Below, piece by piece: positions 29,829 to 37,321 of a stretch of 41,860 nt of DNA. The translations under genes and the position numbers were made by a program. The notes beneath the pieces were generated by a model. That model was not told the origin of the DNA. It ran no database searches and was given only the letters and a program-made list of their open reading frames with translations. This DNA comes from Planctomycetales bacterium. GTDB taxonomy: Bacteria; Planctomycetota; JAKEIC01. The stretch is taken from positions 1 through 41,860 of the forward strand of contig JAKEIC010000361.1 in the NCBI GenBank assembly GCA_022614695.1, given 5' to 3'. The first letter of the stretch is position 1. Each line of letters opens with the position of its first letter.

Positions 29829-31493
29829 ATGCGTCGGAGCTTGTGCGGCGGAGTTGGACTGCTTTGCATGTTGCTGGGCGCCGACCCAGCTTCCTCCCAG
29901 GAGAGGAGCGACCCCGCTCGGGCGCTGCTCGAGAGAGGCCTGGACGTCGTCTTGCGCGGGGCAGGGATCGACCCTGCCTCGACCGAGGCGAAGCTCGCAA
30001 AGGAGTACGGGATCCAGACGTTCAATCCCTACTACTCCGGAGGCGAGTACCTCGAGCTCGCTCGGCACCTGGCCGACCGGGCTGTCAGCGACGAGGACCG
30101 GTCGATGATCACGCGCGCGGGAAGCTCTGCGGCCGATGGCGACCAGGCCGCAGCACTTAGGCACATCGAGACTCTGGCAGGGCGCTGTGGCTGCCACTGC
30201 TGCGGCAAGGCACTGCATCACTTCCGCAGAGCGGTCCTGGACAAGGACTCGGCGCTCATCGTGTCAGCCTACGACTTGGAGACAGGTAAGCCTCTGACCG
30301 GTGTTCGCATGACTTTCGCATTCAGCTTCCGCGGCGGAGTGAATCCACCTGATCTCGTTCACGATGAGACGACCACGGACGAGACAGGCACGGCTCGAAT
30401 CCCGCTGATCCCGAGCGGACAGGATCCCCAGGCCCTGCGGAAGTGCAAACCGTTCTCGTGGTCCATGGCGCTCGCCACCCACGTCGGCCAGGCAGAAGAT
30501 GTCCTGAGCGCCCACTCGCCAGGTGGCCTCTTCGGGCGTCGCTATGTCGCGCTCCGGAAGGCGGGATCGTCAGATGGCTTTAACCTCATGGACACAGTAT
30601 TCAGCGCATTCTGCGTCCGCCTGAAGAACGACCCGCGATTCCGAGGACGCGAGGCCGTGGACAGCAACCGACCAGCGGCCTACCAGGCATCGCTTCTTGA
30701 GGAGCTCGTCTTGGTGGCAAAGAACCCATACCGGGCAATCGGCAACTACTGGACGCACAAGGTAACCCCCCGCTCCGGAAACCAGAGGACGACCATCACG
30801 GTGATCGCGACAAGTGGAGACAACGCTGAGCTACGAAACGACTGCGTTCCTGCGGACGGCTCCTCGGCGCAGTCACTCACATTCCAGCTGGTGGTGCCGG
30901 GGAAAGACTATTTCGAGGGGCGCACGCTGACTCACGAAACCGTGACCGTTGCTGCTGGGACGTTCGACTGCATCAAGGCGTCCCCCTATAAGAGAGGCTA
31001 TCCGGTTGAATGGTACGATCGCAAACCGGGTCTCGTAGTGAAATCCACAGATGCCGACGGGGAATTCATCACTGAGCTTGAAGTGCACCAGGTGCGGGCG
31101 ATTCCGAGTTCTCCTTCAATAGACGCAACTCCGTTCCGACCTCGCTCTCAGCCTTCGTGTGGAAGGTGCTCTGGCACGCAAAAGTGCTCCCAGTGCGACG
31201 CTTCGAAGTGGGTCTACTGCCCAGACTGTGATGGCCGATACATCAAGAGCAAGGAGACCTGCGACATCTGCAAGGGGAACCCCAACCGTTGCATCGTCTG
31301 CGAGGGGAGAGGAAAGCGCGGCGGAGGGGCGCGATGCGATCACTGCAACGGCACGGGCAATCGCACGTGCAGCCAATGCAAGGGGACAGGACAGATTGAC
31401 GTGGTTGTCGTTCACCAGGCGTGCGGGGGAACTGGACGGATCACATGTCCGACCTGTGCAGGTTCGGGCGTCTGCCCAAATTGTAGGCGTTAG
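29829..31493 (+). CDS. Exported protein with C-terminal DnaJ-type cysteine-rich region
   Basis: 554 residues from ATG 29829, preceded by GGGGGAGGGA. The signal peptide runs to about ASSQ-ER. An N-terminal domain (25-126) ends in GRCGCHCCG and aligns with the N-terminus of the protein at 33520. The middle has beta-rich regions, including VTVAAGTFDCIKASPYKRGY then PVEWYDRKPGLVVKS, resembling periplasmic proteins with a V-AGTF-C-K signature. The C-terminus (444-552) carries about nine CxxC pairs, several as CxxCxGxG (CSQCKGTGQ, CDHCNGTGN, CPTCAGSG), the DnaJ zinc-finger form, but no J domain. GC is clearly lower than the core genes. It may act as an exported thiol/zinc chaperone-like factor; that is inference. 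Confidence 0.82.
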   Translation: MRRSLCGGVGLLCMLLGADPASSQERSDPARALLERGLDVVLRGAGIDPASTEAKLAKEYGIQTFNPYYSGGEYLELARHLADRAVSDEDRSMITRAGSSAADGDQAAALRHIETLAGRCGCHCCGKALHHFRRAVLDKDSALIVSAYDLETGKPLTGVRMTFAFSFRGGVNPPDLVHDETTTDETGTARIPLIPSGQDPQALRKCKPFSWSMALATHVGQAEDVLSAHSPGGLFGRRYVALRKAGSSDGFNLMDTVFSAFCVRLKNDPRFRGREAVDSNRPAAYQASLLEELVLVAKNPYRAIGNYWTHKVTPRSGNQRTTITVIATSGDNAELRNDCVPADGSSAQSLTFQLVVPGKDYFEGRTLTHETVTVAAGTFDCIKASPYKRGYPVEWYDRKPGLVVKSTDADGEFITELEVHQVRAIPSSPSIDATPFRPRSQPSCGRCSGTQKCSQCDASKWVYCPDCDGRYIKSKETCDICKGNPNRCIVCEGRGKRGGGARCDHCNGTGNRTCSQCKGTGQIDVVVVHQACGGTGRITCPTCAGSGVCPNCRR

Positions 31494-31494
31494 C

Positions 31495-31950
31495 ATGTCT
31501 GACTTCGCCGGTACTCCTGTACGCCCCGGTGTGTGGAGCCTCCCTACTGCCTTCCTATTGGCTCTGGTGGCTAGTTCATCTTCTGAGGCAGGAGCTGCGT
31601 CGAGCCCTTCTGCGCGAGTGGTGATCGCGGCCGGTGACGAGTCTTGGCACGCCCTCCGGACGGTGGCTGGCCGGCTCAACAGGATCGAGTTCGACTTCTC
31701 GAAGCACAGTTTCGACGGGAACCGGGGTGAGCCGCGCGGATGGCGCCAGCAGTACGTCATCGACTACTGCAACGGGCTGCGGCAGAAGGTGAGTATCGAG
31801 GTGGGAGACGACACGAAGGGCACGAACGTGAACATCCCTATCAGTAGTCAGGTCTTCCTCCCTCCCGGAGATCAGGTCCGGGTCATGGTCCTCGACTCGG
31901 CGTACGAGGATAACCGCGGCGCAGTTGTCATTAGGGTCAGACAGGACTAG
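31495..31950 (+). CDS. Exported small protein, unknown
   Basis: 151 residues from the ATG one base after the previous stop. A hydrophobic segment at about 14-33 (WSLPTAFLLALVASSSSEAG) is a signal peptide, probably cleaved near AGA-AS. The mature part, ARVVIAAGDESWHALRTVAG then INEFDFS-like NRIEFDFSKHSFDGNRG and VSIEVGDDTKGTNVNIPISS, is beta-rich and ends VVIRVRQD. It has a single Cys (DYCNGLRQ). No family recognised. It is tightly linked to the DnaJ-CR gene upstream. Confidence 0.75.
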   Translation: MSDFAGTPVRPGVWSLPTAFLLALVASSSSEAGAASSPSARVVIAAGDESWHALRTVAGRLNRIEFDFSKHSFDGNRGEPRGWRQQYVIDYCNGLRQKVSIEVGDDTKGTNVNIPISSQVFLPPGDQVRVMVLDSAYEDNRGAVVIRVRQD

Positions 31951-31984
31951 GCATTTGGCATTGCACACTCATGAGGAGGTCAGG

Positions 31985-32299
31985 ATGTGTCGGACTGGTC
32001 CGCATCGGAGCCTGGTCGCGAGATTCGCGCCGCTCCTGTCGATCGCTTCACTCGCGGCTCTCGGAGCTGGCTGCGAGAAGTGCGAGGATGCCAGACTCAC
32101 GATCGCCAACAACTACCCGAGCACCGTTACTGTGAAGATCGACGGGTCTACTGCCGGGAGTATCGGGGCCGGCGCTAGCGGGCAGTACAAGCTCGAGCCC
32201 GATGAGAGTCACAACGTCCAGGTGTACGAGGCCACGAACATCCACAGTTGGAGCTTCAAGCCCGGCTGCGACGACAACCTGACGGCCTCCGTGCCGTAG
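31985..32299 (+). CDS. Small lipoprotein, unknown
   Basis: 104 residues from ATG 31985 with GAGGAGGTCAGG just upstream. The lipobox is ASLAALGAGC, followed by EKCED. The mature domain is about 75 residues and beta-rich: ARLTIANNYPSTVTVKIDGS, AGSIGAGASGQYKLEPDESH, NVQVYEATNIHSWSFKPGC. The pattern resembles small Ig-like domains found in exported proteins. Three mature Cys could form a disulfide. It sits in the run of exported proteins and is probably co-transcribed. Function unknown. Confidence 0.78.
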   Translation: MCRTGPHRSLVARFAPLLSIASLAALGAGCEKCEDARLTIANNYPSTVTVKIDGSTAGSIGAGASGQYKLEPDESHNVQVYEATNIHSWSFKPGCDDNLTASVP

Positions 32300-32326
32300 T
32301 GTCGACCCGAGGAGGATAGACCGCGC

Positions 32327-33427
32327 ATGGTCGTCAGGGCGACCATCATCACAACGGCGGTGGCGGCCGGATCGTGGTGCGCTTTGGGAACTAGCCCAAC
32401 CGCACGGCCCGAGGTGCTCCCCATCCGGAGGGAAGCTCGGCTCACCGATCACGGACGTCCCGGGGGTCCTGTCGACGTCGCTAGCGCCCCTGCAAAGGTG
32501 ATCGGCTGCACCTTCCCCGAGTTCGCAGCGCCAGCCCTGGGGTCCTGCGAATCTCCCGATCCACCCAAGTCCGGAATGGCGACTCCCGGGATGGACGAGG
32601 CGGGGGACCCGCGACGGGGTGCACAGGCCGCAGGTCGCCTTCGGATGCACCCAGGAATGCTGCCGGAGGACGCCTTGCCAGGTCTTGGCCTGGTGGGGCT
32701 CGACTCGCGGTGTCTCGCGGAGCGTCTTGCGCGCATCGCCAGCGAGGATCCGGTTGGGCCCCGACGGACACCGGGAGAGCTGCTGGCCGACCCCGTGGAC
32801 TTGGCGACGTTCCTCCTGGGGCGGGACCATCGAGACGTCAGGACGCTCGCCGGGCTTCTGGAACGCCCCGAAACGGACCGAACCCCCGCCGTGGCTCTGG
32901 CTCTCTGGGAGGCGCTCGCCAGAGACTCGCCCAAGACACCGGACCCCCGAGTCGCCGACAGGCTGTTCCAACTCGTCGCGGCCGGCGAACGAGAAGGTAC
33001 ACGCCACTTCGCAGCCGAGTGTCTCGCGAGGGCCGCTCCCGAACGCTTCTTCGAACTGCCACAGGGGGCGCCGCAGATCGATCGAGCGGTGGCCAATGCT
33101 CTGGCGTCACTCATCCACCGTCGCGATCCCCGTGCCCTGGAGCGCGCGCGATGGAGTGCCCTCCACGGGAGCTGGCCGGACGTTCAGAGACCTGCGCTCC
33201 TCGCTCTCGATGCGCTGGCGGAGCCCACTCGGAGACAGATCCTCTCGGAGATCGTCATCAGCAATCGGGGGACACCTTCCGGTACCTTGGCGTCTGCGTT
33301 GCTCAACCAGGATCCCATTGAAGGGGGCTCAACGCGAGAGGGGTTCGTGGAATCCCCCGCGCCCGCAACCCCGTCGGCGGCCGTCCACATTTCGCCCGAG
33401 GCTTGTCGGGAACGGCGGGGGCCTTGA
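32327..33427 (+). CDS. Exported helical-repeat (HEAT-like) protein, unknown
   Basis: 366 residues from ATG 32327 with GGAGG 10-12 bases upstream. The N-terminus MVVRATIITTAVAAGSWCAL could be a signal peptide or a lipobox-like end (AAGSWC). Residues 120-350 are helical repeats: LAERLARIASEDPVGPRRTP, LADPVDLATFLLGRDHRDVR, RVADRLFQLVAAGEREGTRH, FAAECLARAAPERFFELPQG, RPALLALDALAEPTRRQILS. They resemble HEAT/ARM-type arrays but do not match a clear consensus. GC is higher than in the genes just upstream. Function unknown; a binding scaffold is plausible. Confidence 0.65.
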   Translation: MVVRATIITTAVAAGSWCALGTSPTARPEVLPIRREARLTDHGRPGGPVDVASAPAKVIGCTFPEFAAPALGSCESPDPPKSGMATPGMDEAGDPRRGAQAAGRLRMHPGMLPEDALPGLGLVGLDSRCLAERLARIASEDPVGPRRTPGELLADPVDLATFLLGRDHRDVRTLAGLLERPETDRTPAVALALWEALARDSPKTPDPRVADRLFQLVAAGEREGTRHFAAECLARAAPERFFELPQGAPQIDRAVANALASLIHRRDPRALERARWSALHGSWPDVQRPALLALDALAEPTRRQILSEIVISNRGTPSGTLASALLNQDPIEGGSTREGFVESPAPATPSAAVHISPEACRERRGP

Positions 33428-33519
33428 ACCTGGCGGAGCCACGATCAGGACGGAACTTCCGGACGCCGACGCCCCGCGACGGATTGGTCGTCGAGGCCGG
33501 ATACCGCAAGGAGGTACCG

Positions 33520-34599
33520 ATGGCTCGCCTGTGGATCGCTGTTGCAGCGGTCAGCACCATGATCGGGAGCGCGGGCGCTGAGGGCGCGCAGCAAGACAAG
33601 AAGAAGCCGGGGCTTCTCGAGCGGCTCGGGAATGCGGTGGCCGACAAGGCGGCCGACGCCGCCGACAAGATTGCCGAGAAGACTCTTCGGTCCATGGGCG
33701 AGGATCCGAACTCCCCCCAAGGGCAGAGCATTCGTCGGCTCGCCCGCGTCGTCTACGACCCGCGTGTCAGTCAGGCCGACTTCGATGCCGCCATAGATCA
33801 CGTCGCAAGGAGCGCTCTGACCACTGCGGAGCTCGAGGCCGCCAACTCCTCTTCCCCCGAGGACGCTCGGCGCATCTTCGATGCTGCTCGGCATCGCTGC
33901 GGATGTACGACTTGCCGGTCGCTCGATGCGGGCCCGTCCACCTCGATCTCCTACGCCGGATGTTCGACTTGCGGGGGAGCCGGGAAGATCCCGTGCTCGA
34001 GCTGCCAGGGCTACGCCGGTCGGAAGTGGGTTGTCTGCGGTTTCTGCCAGGGGGAGAAGACGGTCTGGACGGATGACGGTGCTGACAGAGCGGGCCCCTA
34101 CCGTGGAGCGTGCCCGACGTGTCGAGGCGAGGGCGGCAGGATAAGCGACATGACCTGCGGAGCATGTGGTCGCTCCGGTACCGTGACTTGCTACGCCTGC
34201 GACGGGACTGGAAGCCAGGCGCTCGCCGAGCAACGGCGCCGCGACGCGGAGGCAGCCGCTCGGCTGGCGGAACTGCGTCGTCAGGAGGAAGCGCGTCGCG
34301 CCGCCGAGGAGGAGCGGAAGCGGAGGCAGGAGGAGGTCCGTCGCCGCCGTGAGATGTTCGAGAACGGGTACCTCGGGACAGTGCTTGTGGTGTGTCCGCG
34401 TTGGAGGTTCGTCTCTGTGAAGCTCGAACAGGCTGCGGAGCGGCGTCCGGTCCGCACCGGGGACCAGGTCGTGCTGAGGTCCGGCGAGCAGTCGTTGACG
34501 CTGGTCGTTTCGGAGATCTACCCCGAAAGGATCGTCTGCCGCGGCTACGACTCAGGCCGGGGACGCGTGGACGGGAGAGCTCAGGCATGGCTCCGATAA
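33520..34599 (+). CDS. Exported protein with DnaJ-type zinc-finger region and coiled coil
   Basis: 359 residues from ATG 33520 with AGGAGGT upstream. The signal peptide MARLWIAVAAVSTMIGSAGA is followed by EGAQQDKKKPGLLERLG. The N-terminal domain (30-132) ends AARHRCGCTTCRS, aligning with GRCGCHCCG of the protein at 29829. The Cys region (127-222) has CSTCGGAGKIPCSSCQG, CGFCQGE, CPTCRGEG and CGACGRSGTVTCYACDGTGS, the DnaJ CxxCxGxG type, with no J domain. A charged coiled coil (223-281) and a small beta domain (RPVRTGDQVVLRSGEQSLTL, 300-359) complete it. It is a second, shorter version of the architecture at 29829. Confidence 0.82.
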   Translation: MARLWIAVAAVSTMIGSAGAEGAQQDKKKPGLLERLGNAVADKAADAADKIAEKTLRSMGEDPNSPQGQSIRRLARVVYDPRVSQADFDAAIDHVARSALTTAELEAANSSSPEDARRIFDAARHRCGCTTCRSLDAGPSTSISYAGCSTCGGAGKIPCSSCQGYAGRKWVVCGFCQGEKTVWTDDGADRAGPYRGACPTCRGEGGRISDMTCGACGRSGTVTCYACDGTGSQALAEQRRRDAEAAARLAELRRQEEARRAAEEERKRRQEEVRRRREMFENGYLGTVLVVCPRWRFVSVKLEQAAERRPVRTGDQVVLRSGEQSLTLVVSEIYPERIVCRGYDSGRGRVDGRAQAWLR

Positions 34600-35093
34600 T
34601 GCTCATACGTCGGCGCATGGGCGTTCGGCTCACCCTGGGCGGGCTGGGGCACGGGTTGCTCGCGATCGCCATGACCGCGTGTGCCGGGCCTGGGTTCCAC
34701 GTATCGACTGGGTTCAGGGCCGAGACGCTCGTGGCTCAAGACATTCTCGCAGACGATGCCAGGGCAGCCCTGGCTTCGCTCTCGCGGCAGACCGTGAGAG
34801 ACTACGACCACGAGGGTGCCCGGAACTTCCTGGGGTTCATCCTGAATCGAGAGGGACTCGAGTACTCGTGGTCCGTGGCAGGCAAGAAGGAAACCAGACG
34901 TCTCAAGTTCTCTGACGTCGCCCAAGTATTCGTCCACCACCGCTCGAATCGGCCGCCTGAGCGGCCCAGCACCGACCGTTATGCCGTCATCGCTCGCCTG
35001 AAGGACGCGTCCGAGCACACGTACGCCGTGTTCGCAACGCCAGAACCCGCAGAGGTCGCGGCGGAGGCAACCTTGGGACTGTCCCTTAGATGA
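34587..35093 (+). CDS. Lipoprotein, unknown
   Basis: 168 residues from ATG 34587, overlapping the previous gene by 13 bases; ATG 34599 is an alternative that would almost abolish the overlap. The signal (GVRLTLGGLGHGLLAIAMTA) ends in a lipobox (AMTAC). The mature part has QTVRDYDHEGARNFLGFILN then REGLEYSWSVAGKKETRRLK and FSDVAQVFVHHRSNRPP, followed by RYAVIARLKDASEHTYAVFA. It is a compact alpha/beta domain with a PH-like flavour, but I cannot assign it. The stop overlaps the next start (ATGA). Confidence 0.7.
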   Translation: MAPIMLIRRRMGVRLTLGGLGHGLLAIAMTACAGPGFHVSTGFRAETLVAQDILADDARAALASLSRQTVRDYDHEGARNFLGFILNREGLEYSWSVAGKKETRRLKFSDVAQVFVHHRSNRPPERPSTDRYAVIARLKDASEHTYAVFATPEPAEVAAEATLGLSLR

Positions 35094-35509
35094 ACGGCGA
35101 GGCAATCTTCCGGGGCAGGTGCTCGACACCCGCGCGCGCCCCGGCTACCGCTGCTGCCCGAGGCGGTTGGGGAAGTCGGTGGTGGTCGTGGCCGCTGGCA
35201 GCATGCATTGCGTGCGGTTGCGTTTCCCGACCGCAATATGACTCGAGGTGGGGCGATCTCGCCACGGAACGTGGCGAGAACCGGCTACTCTACGCCGAGA
35301 GGGCAGCCGGTCGTGCGAAGCGCGAGCAGGACTTCTGGACCGGGGTGACAGTGGTGAGTGTGGTCTCGTGCTTGATTGGACTCGTTGGGTACATGTCGGA
35401 CGAGGAGGAGTTCAGCAAGGGCTGGGGTTCCGCCTTTCTCATCCCAGCGTTCGGGGGCCTCGCCGGCTCGCTCGCCTGCGGGACCTCGCCGATGGCGCAG
35501 GGAGAGTGA
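35090..35509 (+). CDS. Small membrane lipoprotein, unknown
   Basis: 139 residues, starting within the previous stop (ATGA). The N-terminal hydrophobic stretch WWSWPLAACIACGC ends in Cys and could be a lipobox (IACGC). It is followed by VSRPQYDSRWGDLATERGEN and an Arg-rich helix (YAERAAGRAKREQDFWTG). Two hydrophobic segments come next: VTVVSVVSCLIGLVGYM and GWGSAFLIPAFGGLAGSLAC. It is probably inner-membrane or a lipid-anchored two-pass protein. No family recognised. Confidence 0.65.
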   Translation: MNGEAIFRGRCSTPARAPATAAARGGWGSRWWSWPLAACIACGCVSRPQYDSRWGDLATERGENRLLYAERAAGRAKREQDFWTGVTVVSVVSCLIGLVGYMSDEEEFSKGWGSAFLIPAFGGLAGSLACGTSPMAQGE

Positions 35510-35867
35510 AGCACGAGTGGCGAGCGGTTGCGCGAGAGCTGTCAGATTTCATGACTCGCGGGAGGGAGTCGCGTACGGGGGGCACCCCCGGCGCGACCCG
35601 ATAATGATGCTCGTTATTCTGAGTGTTCCTCATGGGACCCACGTGGGGAGGTCGAAGGTTGAGCCGTGGGCGGGGCCCGTGGACCCGTGCGGAGTTTCGT
35701 TCCGGCCACGCGGTGAACGCCGACGTGCTGGCGTGCCTCCTGGGTGGGAGGGCCGTTCAGGCGCGATGCAGCCAGGACCCGCTGCGCAACCCGCCTCCGT
35801 GCCGGCCACGAGACGGGCTCGGAACACGACTCCCGAGTGTGGCACTCCCAAGTCAGAGGAGGGTGAC
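35510..35867. other. 358-base gap without a convincing gene
   Basis: No open frame here has convincing coding signs. One dyad is visible near 35601-35619: ATAATGA and TCGTTAT around TGC, an imperfect inverted repeat in an AT-richer patch. It could be a promoter or operator for the zinc-ribbon lipoprotein at 35868. Otherwise nothing was recognised. Confidence 0.4.
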
Positions 35868-36359
35868 ATGAAGCTCGGATTCTCGCTGGCGCTTCCACTG
35901 ATCGCGGCCCTGGCAACTGGGTGCTCTTCGGCAATCTACCTCATGCCCGAGCGGATCAGGTACGACGCCTCTGTAAAGGATGTGTATAGGGCCATGAAGG
36001 ACATCTCGTCCGAGTTGCAGCCGCCCTGGGAGGTCGTCAATGCCGGCGAAGGCGTCGTCCGGTTTGAGCGCGATGATCCGGGCGGCGTTGAGCACCGCGT
36101 CATGGTGAAGCCCCACGGCGACGGGGGGGACGCAACCACTACTTGGGAGTTCTGCGCCATTACGCTCGGCAAGCCCGGACAGAAGGGGATGCTCGAGCAG
36201 ATCGCAAGAGAGGACTGCACCCTCGTATCGACACGACTCGCGGATAAACTGCGAGGGCGCTCGCCGCCCGAAGGAGGGCGCCCGTTCTGCGGCTCGTGCG
36301 GCTGTCGGATGGCGCCTGACACGCGATTCTGTCAGTCGTGCGGTGCCAAGCGGCAGTAG
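35868..36359 (+). CDS. Lipoprotein with C-terminal zinc ribbon
   Basis: 163 residues from ATG 35868 with GAGGAGGG upstream. The signal MKLGFSLALPLIAALATGC has a lipobox (LATGC). The mature domain, IRYDASVKDVYRAMKDISSE then LQPPWEVVNAGEGVVRFERD, reads like a small alpha/beta domain. The last 25 residues form a zinc ribbon, FCGSCGCRMAPDTRFCQSCG, the zinc-ribbon_2 form normally cytoplasmic, here on a predicted lipoprotein. It is the last gene of the exported Cys-rich cluster and ends 124 bases before coaB. Confidence 0.78.
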   Translation: MKLGFSLALPLIAALATGCSSAIYLMPERIRYDASVKDVYRAMKDISSELQPPWEVVNAGEGVVRFERDDPGGVEHRVMVKPHGDGGDATTTWEFCAITLGKPGQKGMLEQIAREDCTLVSTRLADKLRGRSPPEGGRPFCGSCGCRMAPDTRFCQSCGAKRQ

Positions 36360-36442
36360 TGTCCCGGGGGTGGCGGCGGGAGTCTTCAGAGAGCCAGAGG
36401 GCGCTGGCAGCACTGCGGGGGAAGGAGCGGTCTGGGACGGCC

Positions 36443-36451
36443 TGGTATGAT
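36443..36451 (+). promoter_or_regulatory. Extended -10 promoter candidate for coaB
   Basis: TGGTATGAT has the TGn extension plus a TATGAT -10 box, 33 bases before the coaB GTG. No clear -35 is seen, which extended -10 promoters tolerate. If real, it gives coaB its own transcription now that coaC is 16 kb away. Confidence 0.4.
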
Positions 36452-36483
36452 TGACTTGTCCGGGAGTGCGAGATCCAAGCCCC

Positions 36484-37143
36484 GTGCGCTTCCTCATCAC
36501 CGGCGGCCCGACTCGCGAGCACTGGGACGCCATCCGGTATCTCTCGAACGCGTCCTCCGGGAAGATGGCGGTCGCGGTGGCCGAGGCGGCTCGGGACCGG
36601 AAGCACGCGGTCACGCTCGTGCTCGGGCCGGTCGAGGTCACGGCGCCCCCGGGGGTCGAGGTCGTGCGCGTCACCTCGGCGCAGGAGATGCACGATGCCG
36701 TCCTCCCGCGGGTCGCCTCGTGCGACGTCTTCGTCGCGGCAGCCGCAGTCGCCGACTACCGGCCGGCGACTCGCGTCGCCGGAAAGCTCCGCCGGCAGTC
36801 CAAGCCGACGTCTCTCGACCTCGTCCCCACCGTGGACTTGCTCGGGGCCGCTGCGGAGGCGGCGGCGCGCCTCGGCCCGCGCCGCCCCGTCCTCGTGGGG
36901 TTCGCCCTCGAGCCGGGGGGAGACCTGAAGACCGGCGCGCTGGAGAAGATGAAGCGCAAGGGCCTCGACCTCGTCGCGGCCGACGGGCCCGCCGCCATCG
37001 GCGGAGACCGGGCGACCGTGGAACTGTACGGGCCCGAAGGGCTCGTGGAGAGGTGGGCGGAGAAGCCCAAAGCGGAGATAGCGAAGGCGCTGGTGACGCG
37101 GATCGAGGAGCGCGCAGCGCGGCCGGACCGCCAACGAGGTTGA
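36484..37143 (+). CDS. coaB: Phosphopantothenate-cysteine ligase (separate CoaB)
   Basis: 219 residues from GTG 36484. It starts RFLITGGPTREHWDAIRYLS then NASSGKMAVAVAEAARDRKH, the CoaB nucleotide-binding signature with the conserved SSGKMG-like motif. VFVAAAAVADYRPATRVAGK has the essential Asn/Ala-Asp-Tyr-Arg block, followed by KLRRQSKP (KIKK-type motif), LVGFALEP and KMKRKGLDLVAADG. It joins cysteine to 4'-phosphopantothenate before CoaC acts. It is GC-rich like the core genes, unlike the cluster immediately upstream. An upstream in-frame ATG at 36451 is rejected because homology starts at the GTG. Confidence 0.92.
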   Translation: MRFLITGGPTREHWDAIRYLSNASSGKMAVAVAEAARDRKHAVTLVLGPVEVTAPPGVEVVRVTSAQEMHDAVLPRVASCDVFVAAAAVADYRPATRVAGKLRRQSKPTSLDLVPTVDLLGAAAEAAARLGPRRPVLVGFALEPGGDLKTGALEKMKRKGLDLVAADGPAAIGGDRATVELYGPEGLVERWAEKPKAEIAKALVTRIEERAARPDRQRG

Positions 37144-37321
37144 CGGCCGCGACCACGATTGGACCAGGAGCCCAGCCGCCCGCGGCCTCTCCCGAGTTCA
37201 GGGATGTCCTAACCCTCTGGGCGGCCTCGGCTAGTGGAATGCCGCTCGAGGCATCCGGGGCACGCAGGTTGCGGCTGTCTTCGGTTTCGCCGGATCCCGC
37301 CCGGCCCGAAGGGACAGCCCC

